The position numbers and the translations under genes were made by a program. This document shows positions 10,033 to 25,000 of a stretch of 64,000 nt of DNA, piece after piece; within the stretch, counting starts at the first letter, position 1, and every line of letters begins with the position of its first letter. The notes under the pieces are model-generated. The model did no database searches. It was not told where the DNA came from and saw only the letters and a list, made by a program, of their open reading frames with translations. The stretch covers positions 768,263-832,262 of the forward strand of contig JANPWX010000080.1 in the NCBI GenBank assembly GCA_024734555.1, in the 5' to 3' direction. This DNA is from Trochalopteron elliotii (taxonomy: Eukaryota > Chordata > Aves > Passeriformes > Leiothrichidae).

Positions 10033-13000
10033 GTAAGTAGTGTTCTTTCCTTAAAAGTAACAAATGTAAGTAGTGTGAGTTTTTCTTCAGATATTACAAT
10101 TAAAGCCAAAATGACCTCAAAAGGCAAGTCAGCTGTTAGTAGAACTCCTTATGGGACAGCTGAGTTCAGCCTCCAAGATGCTTGATTATTTCTGCTTCTT
10201 GGTGAAGGAAGTGTTCTTGTATCTAGGAACAAAAGCTGGTTGTTGTAGAAAACACACCATCTAAACAGAATGCTGTAGTCTAGACTTAGTGCTCTTGAAA
10301 TCCTGCCTTGTCTCCTGTAGTAACTTGGTAGCTTTTATAATATGTGAAAAATATATTAAAGTTATAATGATACTACATTTAATTTTGAAATGAAAGCATG
10401 AATTTTCTTATTTCTTATTTGACTTTAATAAGTATGGAGTTAAACATTCATATTTTCTTTCTAGCAAATTCTGGAGGAAGCTGATTTCAAAGGAGAAGAT
10501 TTTAATCTGTTTCAGGTAGCAGGTCAGAAATGTTTGGAAGATGGATATGCAGCTCAGTTATTAGAAGTAATTCAAAATGAGAAAAACAAGGTGAGTTTAA
10601 GTTTGCATTACATATTAGTGTTCATTAACATCATTAAATATAAAACTGCTTATTAAGAGGGGAGAGCTGTTTTCCCTGTGGAGCTAGGCTGTACATATGA
10701 ATGGCTAATAAGTTGCCCTGTGTTAAGTGCACATTATTCTGTATTCAGGTAGCTCACAGAAACCCAAGGCACAGTAATCCTAACAAAGCCATTAATAACT
10801 CTTTTTCTGTGAGTGAAATAAAGAGAAAAAGAAGTGGAAAAGCAAAATTAGGAGAAAGTGACAGTGTCCCACTTCACCAGGACAGGGAGTTCAGATGATG
10901 TACTGGGCCTGGCTGGCATGGAGTTGGCTTTCTTCATGGCAGCCTGCACAGCACTGTGTTTTAGATTTGTGACAGTAAAGACATGTGGATGGGGACCCAT
11001 TCCGAAGTAGCTGTTCTTGGTGGCTGGCTGGGCATTGGTCTTTCTGTGGGAGTTGATCTGCATCATTCCCCCTGTCATGCCCTGCTGTTTTTAGTCTTTC
11101 ATTTATTACGTTGTCCTTATCTTCAGAGTTACTCTGTTTTGTTTTCTTGACCTTTGCCCCCATCCCACAGAGGAACAAGAGCAAGCAAAGAGCTGAGGGG
11201 TGCTTAGTTGCTGTCAGGGGTCAGCCTATTGCAAGTGACTATAATAATATCAGCCAACTGTAGGAGCCAGCTAGGCTGATGCTAGTTCAAAATACTGATG
11301 TCTGTGGGCATTAGAGATGCTGGGACAATATACCAAATTGAACAGAGATAAATAGGAAGTGAAGGGTAGACTGTTTTAGCAATGTTACATGGGGTTCACA
11401 ATCTGTTACATGAAGTCCACAATCTGGTTTTGAGTTGTGTGAGTTTGGAGTAACAACTGAAAGTCTCAATCCCCTCATGAATAATTTGTCCAAGTGTTCT
11501 TTCAGCACAACTCCTCCACTCAGTCCTGTTTTAAATGTATTGTCATAGATATTTAGAAGTATATATTGATGTGTCAATGTTAATAATTAGAGGAAAACTA
11601 TACAAAATATGCAGCTGTGTTTATAGGTATGGGGAGAGAATACAATGTATGTCAAATTATGGTAACAGTTGTTAAATATTCAATGACAGTGACAGTAATG
11701 GTTACAACCAGGACATTGATCTATTGTTGCTTTTGGTCTTCATATATACAACCTTTCTGGGTTTAGAAGACATCCAATTTTGGTTTATTCTCTGAAATTC
11801 TGTTTTTTAGGTTATCATCAAGAATATGGGTTGGAATCTCATTTCTCCCCTTGTTAGATGTATTTTCATGTATAAACAAGAAGATGATAAGCGAGAGCAC
11901 TGCCTGAGGATACTACATCAGCTGGCACAGGTATGGTTTTGAAATAGATGATTATGATACAACAATGTTAGGGAAGTTCTGCACAAAAAGGGGTGCTAGA
12001 TCATTAATCCATGAAGCTAGTACACCAAAGGCCAGTTACACAAACATATTTATACAGTTTGATTCTGACAATATTTGCATAATGAATCTACATCACTTCT
12101 CGGATAAGCTGCTCTTAGTTTAACATTCCCTTGCCTCAGTTTAAAGGTTCAGAGAATTCTAAATTCATGGTGCATGTTCAGTGGGTAGGGCTCTATGGAA
12201 GTGGTAGGCTCAGCATCAGAGGTGTGTTTTTCACATTAAAATGAGCTAGGTTGATCTAAAGGACACAGTCTTAGCTGAGTTAGCTAGCTTGAGTAAAACT
12301 TACAGTATTTTGCAAAATGTGTTTTCTAGTATCTAATTCAAGGTCTCTCTGTTCATGTTCTCTCTTCAGTTGTTTCAAAACCATTCTGCAAGACCTTGCT
12401 ATTTTCCACTTATCCGTGTCTGAATAGTATTTATTGTTGTTCTCTTTTCTTGAGATTCACTCTGCAAAGTGTTCTCCTTAAATCATTCACCCTTCTTCAA
12501 TATGAGTATCATTACTTGATAATTCTGATGGAGTAGGAGCAGAAAAATGTTTTAACCTGTAAAAAGCTCATTCTCTTTCATTTATGCACTCCAAAAACAG
12601 CTTGCAAGCTTTATAGCTTGAGTTAAATTCACACTCAAATTCTAGTTCTCTCTCTGCTCCTAAGGATTACTTTGCAAGGGTACTGTTTTCACAGCCCATA
12701 AAAATCAGGTTTAGTGTCAATTTTTACTATTATATGTTTTCAGCTCGTATGAAAGTGTACACAAAGGTATGCTCTTCAGTAGATGTTAATTGTAAGCATG
12801 TACTTCTTGTTTCATATTTGTTTTCTTAAATCTTATCTTGGATGTTCAGATCTTCTCTCTTGACATTCAGGGACTTTTGTATTGAAGTTTGCATGAGATT
12901 AATTTTTTTGGTTATGGTCATGGTTATTTAAAAATATGCATTGTTCCTCTCCTGCAGCTCTGCAATCCAAAGGAACTTTTTTTGGGTTTACTTGAGCAGA

Positions 13001-16000
13001 TTGAGCAGACCTCTGGAGAGCAAGTGTGTCAAACTGTCATGCTATTGCTTCAGCCTTTGCAGACAGGTGGGATTCAGTTTATTGTGTGATTTCTGAATTA
13101 AATTATTTTCTCATTTATTTATCAATTTAGTTTAGCCTTTGCTGGAATGGTTTCAGAATACATCTGTCCTGACAAGCTTTACACAGTCTGTTATATTCTG
13201 CAAAATAACACAAGGCATAAATTTCATGCTTAGATTGGCCTGTTAGATTTTAGATGGGACTAATAGCATCAGTTGAAAAAGCAATATTCAGCTATTTTTC
13301 ATCATTTACAAGAATGTGGTCCTATGACAGTTATATTTAGAGGTGTAAAGCACTCCTACTGTTGTTGCAGAAATAGGGAATCACACAGATTTGTGAAATT
13401 CTTCATTATTTGACTTTAAAAACATGCAATTCTATTTTTTTTATAGTATAAAACTGTTATTTTGATTGAAGCATGTTGAAATACTTTATTAGTGAGGGGG
13501 GAGTGTTATTCTGGCTCACATATGAAAATTTAAAATGTTGGGTTTGGCCACTCTAAGTAGGTGACAAGCAGTAGTTTCTGTTCTATGATGTGAGGTGAAA
13601 GTAAGTGTTGTGTATCAATTTGAAGTCTGATTGTAGCAATCTCCAGGATATGTTATTGTATTATGTTAGAATTTAACAAGAGAAATACATAGTTTTTTTG
13701 ATAGCCAATCTGCAATTAGTCTGCACTGAGTCCAGTTAAAGTGAAGAGCCTCTGGTGCTGCTTCCTTAGTCTGGGAGAGTCTCTGTTACTTTTGTCAGAG
13801 TGAAAACCAGAGTCAGTTTTCAGCAGAAAAGCTTGGCTGTTGTCTCTGGTTTTGCCAAGCACAAAAGGAGTCAAGTAATAAATGCATTTTCAGATATGTA
13901 GCATTTCAATTAGCCCAGTTCTAGCAAAGCAGATTTTTTTTGGTCCTCATCCTAGTGCTGTGGAGAAAGAAAGAACATCGAAATGTGTGACAGATTTAGT
14001 ATTTGTTAGTTGCAAATATATGGCCATGTTGACTGCAGTATATTAAACTATATGTTTAGTCTTGCTGGATTTGCTCATGTGATTTCAGGTATTGGTCCCT
14101 CTCCTTCCCTGAAAACAAATGTTTTCTTACCTAGTCATGTTGTTTTTCTTCATGTTTTACTAAGTAAGTAATAATGTCTCAAAATGTTCTCTCTTCTTTT
14201 CTCTCCTTTTTTATTTTCTTTCCCCCAGTGCTTTTGAAACTTCAGAACAAGAAGGCCTACTCAGTGGGCTTGTCATTGGCCATGATTATGAATCAGCTCA
14301 CTCCCTTACCTGTACCTTATACAAAACAGCAAATACAAGAAGATAAACTTGGTCTCTGTCAATGTTGTAATGCAGTGGTGGACTTTGCTAAGCCTTTTGT
14401 GAATGAAATTGTTAAAAATATGGAAAAGTCATCAGAATACAATGATATGGAGCTGAAAGAAGAATTAATAAAATTGTGAGCATTTTATGTCTGTGTTATA
14501 TATTACTGTAATTTTACAAAAGGAATAGTTGGCATTTATTATATAGGGAGCAAATAAATCATCTTTTATTGTTTTATAATGCTGCCAACATATATCTAAC
14601 TAATGTGGTATTTTGACAAAGAACCCCTAAATAGGCCTTATATATTTATGCTTTCTGTTTAGTAGAGGGAAATAATAAAGAATGATTGTGAAGCTGAGTT
14701 GGTATTCCTCTATTCCTCAAATTTACAACAGTGAGAATAATCATAGTCTGGAGGTGAAGTCTAAGTAATGCTTCTACAGGAGATCTTGGGGTTTTATTTT
14801 TTTATTCTCCTTGGAATACCTTGAATAGCAGCAGCTGATATGAATGTTGGCATTACTCTTCATCAAGGATGCTATCATAGTCTATATTTATGACTGTATT
14901 GGTGATTTATTCCACCCCTTTCTTTTTCAGCTGTATGAAAAGCCTGAAATACCCATTATTGACAGCTCAGCTTGAACAACTTGAGGGCATTGAGGAACAT
15001 CCTTTTCGGCGTTTTGCAACTGAAATTATAGTGAGTGCAGTCACAATTAATTACAGTGTGTGCAGAACCAGTGGTCTAGTTCACAACTCCCTGTAATTTA
15101 TTCTGTGCTCATTTTGATTTCTGTACTGGTTAGTGGAGTGACTTATTGGGCTGTGTAAGAGATGTGCTGCCTTTCCTGTTGGGCACAGTCTGAAACCATT
15201 TTAATGCTAATTATAAATTACCTTTTCTTCTCTTTCTCAATAAACTTTTGTTTATGGCATTAGGTAGTGAGAGCTGAAGCTAGGGTCAGGAAGTCATGCT
15301 TTGACTGTATGACATCTTGCATAATCCTAATTTTCCAAAATGTGCCATCCTGGGTGTTGAGTTTGGACAACTGCAGAATAGTGAGCTGACCTTGATCTCC
15401 CCATTTTTCTGTAATATGTACAAGAGGGGTTACACCATGTCCTCAGCCACATGAAGGGTGTGAGGGGGTAACCACTGTAGTATTTCTGATGTACAAATGG
15501 CAGCTGTTCCTTGTGTTGTGCATCATGGGAAAGAAAGACCATACATAGCAAATCTTACTTTAAATCAGGGCTTGCCTTTAGCAGCTAAACATTGTGTTCC
15601 ATATTGATTAGTGAGAAAAAAACAAGAAATGAGTATTCTGTGATCTGAAAAACACAGAGATTTTGTGACAAAATGTTTCCATGAATCTATTTTTACTCAT
15701 AGCATTGGGGATGAAGGAGCTGAACTAGGAGTTTGCAGGTGGTCTTCATTCTGTCTTTTGCTAACTTTTGTGTGCTTGACTTCGCTATCTTAGTAACATT
15801 TTCTAACACTAGTTATTTTTCCTCCAGGATTTTATGTGTGTGTTTGTGCATATATCACAGGTATCACATATTTATATTAATTTATATATTAAACCCACAA
15901 CATTTATATTAATTTATACGCGTGCTGTACAAGAGAATGTATGTAAATACAGTTAGAGCTTTAAAACTTAATTGGTATTCTAAAGGCAACTATAGGAAAT

Positions 16001-19000
16001 GTGTTTTTATTTTTTAGGACATTTTGTGGGGTCTAGGAGAATTGATACCATTAATGTTTGTACATCATAAAGGCAGAAGTCCACACTGGGAGGATCAGGA
16101 GTTTGCAGACATGGAGCGAAAGAATTCCGCCGATTCTTTGGCCTGTCTGTCATACCTGATCTTTGTTCAGCACTTTGGTGTCGAATGCTTTCCAGTGGTT
16201 TTTAGGTAAGAACTATTCTTTCTTGCTTATTCTAAGTCTGTACTTTGAAAATTCTTTCTGAGTGGAAGAGAACTTTCTTTGTGAATAGTTATGAATGAAA
16301 ACTGTATTTCAGTAGTATTAATTTTATGTCAACATTTATGCATTTATGTTTTATATAACTTATGTTATACAAAGAGCATACTCCTGCAGATTAGTCTATT
16401 GTAGTTTAATTTTAGATGAGCTGTCCTTTAAAATAAACTATTATGATTAGTCACGTGCTGAAAATTAATGTGTATTAATTGTTCATTTACATATCTATAG
16501 ACAGTTTCCCTGTAAGAGTTCTTAACAGTGATTTGACTTAAAATCTTTTTGTCTATTTAAAGATCAATAATTTTAGAAAGAAATTTGAATTTTTTAAAAG
16601 AATAATAATCCTGTCAAATATATTAATTATGTGCAAATGTATATGGCTTGTGCAGCTTAATGTAGCCTGATTCTTCTCTTCTAGTCCTTCATACCTTCTG
16701 CTGTGCAATATGACACATATTGAAGTGCTGCTGAAAAGGTAGGGTTTGTGGAATTTGCAGGTCTAGGAAGTGAGTGTGATCTTTTACAGTAATTCATAAA
16801 AACAAATTTGAAATATAGATAAGTTCAGAGGAAGTTTATACGCTTGAGCATTAAAATGGCAAGTTCCACTACAAGATGGCTTCTTTTATGAAGAAGCAGA
16901 AGTTGCCAAAACATTTATGTATTGTTTTCATCATGTGTTCTGATACCATTTTTAGAAACTTTATTCTGAAAATGTAAAATTAATAGTTTAAACATGTGCA
17001 GAATAATTAGAATGTATACTTACTTGCCCTTCTATAACAATTATTACCAAAGGCAACTATTGTGAAAATATTTATTTGAATGTATGCTGACATGAAATGC
17101 AAAATGATTAAAGGTCAGGCTTTTAAAGGAAACCAAACTTTTCTATACATTGTGATTATTTCACCTTCCATAAGCAGCAGTGGTACCAAGTAGCTTTTAG
17201 CACTGCTATGGAAGGCAAGTTTCCTGTTGTGGGAGATGACACTGCTTTTGAGCAGGTAGAAATACTGAGGGGAAAAAAAAGTCATTTTTGACTGTGAAGA
17301 GATGAGTCTAATGTTCAATTTCTCATCAGCAAGTTTATTCTAAAAAACTTTGGGAAGAGTAATGAAGATTCAATATTTAAAAAATAGAAGGAAAATCGTT
17401 GAGTGACAAGTTCTTGTTGACCTCTGTTCTACTATTTCTTCTAAAATATCAACTGTCTTTTTAATTAACAACTTAAATTTGATTTTTTTTTCTAGAACAG
17501 AAGAATCTGTATTATCTAAAGGACTTGTAAGTTGTTTTTTTAAATTAAATTTTCCATGTTAGAAAGTTTTATTTTTTCAGTTTAAGTAATGGTAAAACTT
17601 TTGTTTCCCCTTCTCAGAGAGGTATAACTGATGGTTCAGATAATAGTTCCAGGAATATTCTGAGGCTTAATTAAGTATTCTTCAGTGCTACAAATACCTG
17701 TATTTATTGAACTTTACAGTCCTGCATAAATGTTTAAATTACAGCTATCACTTATAATTGCAGCTGCTTGGAACTTGCAATATCTGAATGAGGATTTATC
17801 TGAATGAGGAAGGCTGTTTTAGCCATGAAATGTTAAGCTTATAGATTAATGTCCTGTATATGTGCATACTGATGGCATCTTTCTTTCCTTTTCCCCACTT
17901 GCAGGATCTGTTTGAGAGCTGTTTATTGAGAATAGAAGATAACAGCCTTCTGCATCACTATTTAGAATTCAGGGACTTTATTAATGTACCTCAGGTAATA
18001 AGAAACAGTGTACAGTAGTCTTCAAAGTTTGATAATACCTAGCTGTCCTCTAGGTGTTTGAGAGAGGGCATCTTACTGCACCTTTATACACCTGTGCTGT
18101 TAAATTGAAACCTTCAGTGTCCTGCTAGACAGAATTGATTGTCTTTTCTACCTGCTGTGGCATGAAGTTTCAGTGACAATTAAAATACACCCAGTGGATG
18201 TACAGTCACTGAAGCAGATGGGCACAGATCTTAGTTGAAAGGTGGTCCTTGCTCATTTTTGTCTCTTCTTTGCCAATCTGCTGCTTGGCTACATTCTTAC
18301 CTGGAACCAAGAGTACAGGAATAGTGTTCTTGTGGATCAGTCCTGGGATTTTGACCACTGAAGCAGCATGAATTTCTCTGATAGGAATCTTCTGTAATCA
18401 CCTAGACATTCTCAAGTGTGCTGTGGGTTTTTTGTTTGGTTTGTATTTTTAAAGTCTTAAGTAGATTTTAGTCAGTGTGATGTAATGTAATAATCTGCAT
18501 GTAATTTTAAATTGTATTTCCTTTTTCTGACTGCAGGATTTGGTGAAAGTTATGACCCTTTGTCCCATGGAGCATATGGTATGTTAAGTGGCCCACAGAA
18601 TCAGTTGGATTCTGAATGATGGATTAATTTTTTTAGAATTCATCTGATAAACACGTCTGTTTTCTTTAGAGAAAGAAGAGTTTAAATATTTTGCAGTTGT
18701 TCATGGACAAGTTTGATACAGAGGGAAAATACACATTATTCAGGTATGCATCCAAGTTACTGCAGATTGTGTAATATCAGCCCAAGTACATCAATACAAT
18801 GATTTCAGACATAATTTCCATCTGATAAGCCACATTAATTTTATTGTCTTAATTTTTTGATAAATAATGAACTTCAATTGCCTCATATAAAATTAGCTGT
18901 CTTATGTAAGCCAGTGTTTAAAGGTTACATAGTCGTACTGTTCTGTGGTAAAACTCCCACTTAGGGAATGTTATCCAAGTTTCAAGCTAATTCTCTGGGC

Positions 19001-22000
19001 AGCTTTAAAGAGATAATATCTTTGTTTTGTTTATTTGAAGGTGTTTACTGAAGACAAGCAACCATGCTGGTGTGGAAGGATACATTATTAAAAATATAAA
19101 AGATCAGATTCACTTAGCTTCAACGGTGAGGCTGTTACCAATAAAAACCAAGTTGCCTTCTCAAAATTCTGTCAGTATGATGTTGAGAGAATGTCTACAA
19201 CTTGAACTTTGAGTGAAAATAAAACCACTATGAAAAGATATATAAGATTAGCAAATTTTATTAAAAGCATTACTTTGGCTTTTTCTGCCTATGCATATTT
19301 AGGTTATAATTTTACAGTTGTATTTTTAATTGCATTATCTTACTGTATTTTGCTAAGAAGTTATTACCTTTTCTGTGCTTGAAAATACATTTCTTTCTTA
19401 AAGTGGAACTGCTCAGTATATTGTTTTATCCCCACAGTTCCTGATTTTTAAAATTTAATTCAAATATTACAGTCCAGATAGAATTAATTCTTTCTTTGCT
19501 TTTATGATGACAGTCAGCATTTTATTATGAGTGCTTTGCAAATGATAAATCCATCAGGAAGGGCTCGGGTAGATCAAAGCCATTTTAATCTCATATTTTA
19601 TAATAATTATACCAGAAAGTTGGGAAAATTAATTAAAACTAAATGATTAACTTTTTACTATGCAGCTTCAAAATTCTCTTACTACATTTCTTCCATTTCT
19701 TTCCTGGATGTCAAAACACCAATTTTTAAATTACAAAGAGGCTGGTTTGTGTATTCCATTCACAGGTCAATATTAGAAAACATTTCTTCCAGTGTTTATT
19801 TTTAAAAAACTTTTCTGTTTTATGCAAATTATTGTTACATTATTTAAGACCTAACTTTTGCACTCAGCTGAACTTTCTGTATTTTTTTTTTCAGAAGGTG
19901 CATGACAACATTTGGTTTACAGGACACCACTTGATCTCCCTTCTAGATTTAGTACTTTCACTTCCAGAAGGTGCTGAGACCGATCTTCTGCAAAACTCAG
20001 ACAGGTGAAACAGTTAAAAGCTTTTAACCTTCCTTCACTATTAAAAAAGACTTTAAACTACCTTACTACAATGATGTATGCTGTCATGTAATTAATGAAG
20101 TGACAACAGCAATGTACTTTAAGGTTTTGGAACTAGAAATGGAAATGGTCACTTATTTTAACCAGCTCTGCATAGAAGAATGTCACAATGCCATTACATT
20201 AATTTTTAACAATAAAAAAGGATGTAAGACTTCAGATGTGAAACAATGTAACTAATGGGTAAAGCATTATTTCCTCAGGAATGCAGAGTTTGTCAGCTCT
20301 CTGCAGAAGCAGTTGGAGGAATAAAAGCAATGTGGTGTGATGTCTAATGATATGGGAGAATAACAATGATCAGATGCAACCTATGATGCAAGGCATCTTT
20401 GAGGCAGTTTCACAGGTGGCTACTAGGAATCCAGTATCTCATGAATAGGATTACAGATCCACCTAAACAGTAAATAATTGCATTAAAAAAAACCAAAACA
20501 CAACCAAAACTAAAATGTGTCTAAAAAGTCTTGTGTATGTAAGGTAAGTCTTCCTGTATGGTAAGTAATATGATGATGCTTGGGCTTGTAAATCAGTGGG
20601 GAGATAATGTCCAGATGGACATATACTTGCTTAAAAAAGCCCAGAAGTATGATGTTTAACTGTACTTGTTATCTGGAAAAAAACAATAAATAATTTCTGC
20701 TCAAAAATATGGTAAAACAAAAGCAAAACCCAATTATTTTAAAAAGCACACTCAAAAGTAAAAAATCGGTACTATAATAAAGAAAATTGTCACACTAGTT
20801 TCAAATCAACTTTGGATCAGCAGTGATATATACTATAAATTCTGTCAGGTTCTGTCTCTTGAGGGAACTCTTTCCCTCACAATCACCAGACTTCATCAAT
20901 TTGATGACAGTTTCAGTTTTACTTGCAGTGTGAGCTGTTGTTTGGCTGTCACCACACACTGGAGCTCTAGGTGGAGCTGTACTGCTCAACAGATGGGTGG
21001 TTGCTTGTACAGATGGATATTCCTAGCATGTCTGGGTGATGGACAATTAAAATGACTATCCTGGTAATAGGTATCTGTCTGTTTTTAATTCACAGGATTA
21101 TGGCATCATTAAATCTGCTGAGATACTTAGTCATTAAGGATTGTGAAAGTGACAATCAAGTACGTACTATTTGATTTGAAAATGATTGATTAGCTGAGAG
21201 GTGGATTCACATGAACTCTGTTATCCTTGATTCAAAAAACGTGGGGTTTGCATTTTTCTTTGCAATGGCTAGTTCCACAGAAGTGATGCTTTTATTAAGA
21301 CATTAGGAAATATGTGATATGTTCCTTTGTTTTGATGAAACTATTTGCATATATACTCTTCCTATAAACAAATTAATCCTTTTACTCTTTTACTGTTGAA
21401 CTGTGATCTGTGTCCACAACATTAGAGTATGTCACCACAAAATCACATATCCAGCAAGTATTCCCAAATGAAAAAGTTGTTATTTTTCCTTATTTATTTG
21501 CTGGTATCCCTCAAACCTCCAGCTGGATTTCTTTATAGCAATAATAATACAATAATATAATTTTCTGATTTCTAAAATACAGAAAAAACTTCTGATCTGC
21601 TTTTAGACTAATTTGAGATCTAGGAATAAATTTTGTAAGTGCCTAATAATGTTACTAATCTAAATAGAGTAACAGTGAAATAACTTGTACTGATTGGCAA
21701 AACCATAATGAAAATGAAAAGCAAAAATAGCTTTCAGTGGGTGCATTTCTATTTTACTGTTTATGTAATTAGTTAATATTGGTAGACTGTATCTGTTTGT
21801 TGTATTTAAGAGCTGATTACTATTTAAGTACTCATAAAGGTCTACTCAGTTACATGTAAGAAAAGCTTTGTAAGAAAAGTAAGAATTCCTCTTATTTTTA
21901 ATAAAAAATGACACGTAGTAGCACTCAGCTGCTCTAACAGTGCTTCTAGTACCTGGCAAAAAGAATCTCCAATACAGTTTGAGGAAAAAATAGCATCACA

Positions 22001-25000
22001 TCTTCTGAAGATTTTCCCTTAAATTTAGCCTCTGTCAGTTCTTCTTGACTTCCTCCCTGTCTTTCTTCATACAGTGCAAGTGAGGCAGAAAGAAAATGCC
22101 TCCTTTCATGTCAGTTCAGATATTTTTATTGCTGTGTAACAAGCATTTTCATTAATCAAGTTTAAAAATAAGTCTTTTTCTAGAAAGTTCCTTTTTTTAG
22201 CCACATTCTGGTGGAAGTAATTACTGTTCTTCTTATTTGAACTGTTAACTGTGCCATTTAGTATTAAAATTTGGTGCATTTTCCACTGTCGTTAGTGGAT
22301 TCATTGTATTTAACATTGAAAATTCTTATTTTTATCATCCGTATTCTGCCCTTTGAGGATACTGCCTGAAGAAAGGAGGCAGTATATATTGTATAAATGG
22401 CTCCTATATCCAAGGACACAAAAGCTGCTTTGTATTTGTTTCCTTCTATAGCAAACCCAGTCTTATTTTCCTCTCTGTAACCCTGAACCAGCCTTAGTTT
22501 TGAGCATCTTTTCCTTGCACCTCCTGCTTCCTGAGTGCCATTACTGTAAATTCCTCCTTTCTACCCAGGTCAAACTGGGGAGAATTTTGTTGTCACTGTG
22601 GCTGATGTGCTGAAGGATGGGAGAGTAGCATATCCAGTCACATTCTTACAATGCTTTTAAAATGCAATATAGACATTTGGGAAGCACGATATTCATCATG
22701 ACTTCCATTTGGCATCGCAATTCAGAGTTAATTCAGGAATGTTAATTTAAATATTTGTTCTGTTTTACTGCTGAATTATCTGAGAGGAGCCTACAATTGC
22801 CAATTCCTTGCTGTAGAGATTCTAGCCTGAGAAAGGGCCTAGAACCTCCCCTCCAAAACATCAAGATTCTTTCAGCTTTGCTTACAAGAACAAGCTGAAA
22901 ATGTGCATTTCCATTGCTGTAGTTACCAGTCTACACACTAAGTCCTCCCTTCCCTCTGCACCCTTTTTTTTGTTGACTACTTCAACAAATAATGTAAGGG
23001 AGAGGAAGAGGTGCTTAAATATCCATCACAATGCTGTTCATGCTTAAATGTATGATTTTTTTTTTCTCTTTTCCTCCTACCACAGGAGTGTATGTTATAA
23101 AGACTAGTCAAAACCCTTATGGCTCAAAAGCTCAGCATTGCAGTGCTTCATTAAAACTGTTTTGTAACCTCCTCTGTTCTGTTTGACCAGACTGGTGTAT
23201 GGACCACACTTGGCAAGATAGAGCAGAATTTCTTAAAACCACTGCGTGTAGGACTCAACATGTCAAAAGCACATTATGAAGCAGAAATAAAAAATAAGAA
23301 AGAAAACAGAAAAGGTCAGCTTTTGTTGTTTTTTTTTTTCTTAGCTTTGTTCATATCTAGAAACTTTGGTAATCCTTTGGAAATGGGGAACTGGTGAATG
23401 CTGCATAAATCAGGTTTTATTTAATTGTTGACACTATTCCAAACTTCAAATAATAATTCAGTAGTTGTTGTATTAAAAATTTTCATAATTGACCAGAAAA
23501 ATCTGAACCTACCTGTCATCACATCTGTAAATCTTACAGAAACCTGACAGAACTGTCACATGAAGACCTTCAGAGCTTGTTCTGCATTTATACTTTTGAT
23601 TTTAATATTACAAAGGAGAAACTAAGTTTCTCTGAACAGATAACCCTTAGGTTTCATACCAGGTGTGGGAGGGTTAACAAGAGAAAAAAATAAGTCACAG
23701 TGCTCTCTAAAGCCTGAAGCATTACATTCATTTTCTTTTAATACTTTATTTTTTTTAATCTGACACACAGAATCAGATTCTGCTCTGGGTTAAGCAGACA
23801 CATTGCACAGGGCACAAGAGCTGTAGCTGCTTTAGGCAATCTCTCTGCATGTCAGATCCTCTGTTCCTTGTGGTCTCCAGTATAATTAAGATAGCCCAAG
23901 GAATTTGTGTCTGCTACTAAAAATGTCAATACAGCTTTTTGCCCCTGGTCTTATCCTCTTCCTTTGCAAACTATGTACTTATGAGGCAAAGAAGGGGATT
24001 TTTTTCTCAAGACAACCTGTGGATATCTTTCTAAAGGGAATCCTTCAAAATTAATCAGGAAGCTTTTTCTTAAGTCCCTCTTACACTTCTCTAGCCTTCA
24101 ACAAAGCAGAAAGAGATTTGAGTTTGGGAGAGAACATCTAACATGTAACAGTAAATAGTTTAGCTTTCTTCCCTAGTGTTTAATCTTTGTAAGCATTACA
24201 TTGAATTTCAGATATGTAGTCTGAATGTAAGAGGTTTTCCCCTAATTTTTCAGACCTGTCCTTGTAGTTTAGCCTGCTGCAAGTAATTTGTCTGAGAAAG
24301 AGAAGCATGCAGCCTTTTCTTAATAAAATAAGTATTTAATGTCTGGATTATCAATCAAGCTAAAGAACCTCCTACTATCTCCCTGGATGTGGAAATACTA
24401 AAAATGTATCAAAACTGGGCCAGATAACATTTTATTTTTCCATTCAAAGAGCATGTGAGCTCTATAAAATTGGTTCCAGTTGCAGATCTTGCCTGTTTAG
24501 TAATGTAGGCATTTGTGCTATACAAAGTATAAAGATATCATCCAACTCCAACTGTCTTCCTCTTAACATTGAGCAGCCTGTCAATCCCTAGATTTCTGTT
24601 CTTAACAATTACTGTCATGAAATGCTTATATTTTAAATATTCTTTTAATTCTAAGAGTCATGTTGGTTTCTTCATGTTTTCTTCTACAGAGGCACAGAGT
24701 TCTAATACAGTTTGCTCTCTAACTGTTAGTGGGGAAAAGATGCCTCCCATGACTACTGGAATGCAGCTTCAGGTGAGTTTGCACTTCCCTTCAGTCACTC
24801 AGAAGTACTGACTTTCTTTTTCAATGTGGAGATAACAGTAAATGTAAAATAGGTAAAAAAAATCTAATAAAAATAACACTCATCTTTCTTGTCATTTTCA
24901 GGTTTTACACTCAGCTCTCTTCACATTTGATTTAATAGAAAGTGTTCTAGCTCGAGTAGAAGAACTCATTGAAGTGAAAACAAAAGCTGTAATGGATGAA

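Noticed and set aside
17904..17905. Alternative joining of GLMN exons 9 and 10 at other AGs
   Set aside because: Only the chosen borders keep the frame and reproduce the human KGL-to-LRIEDNSLL continuity.
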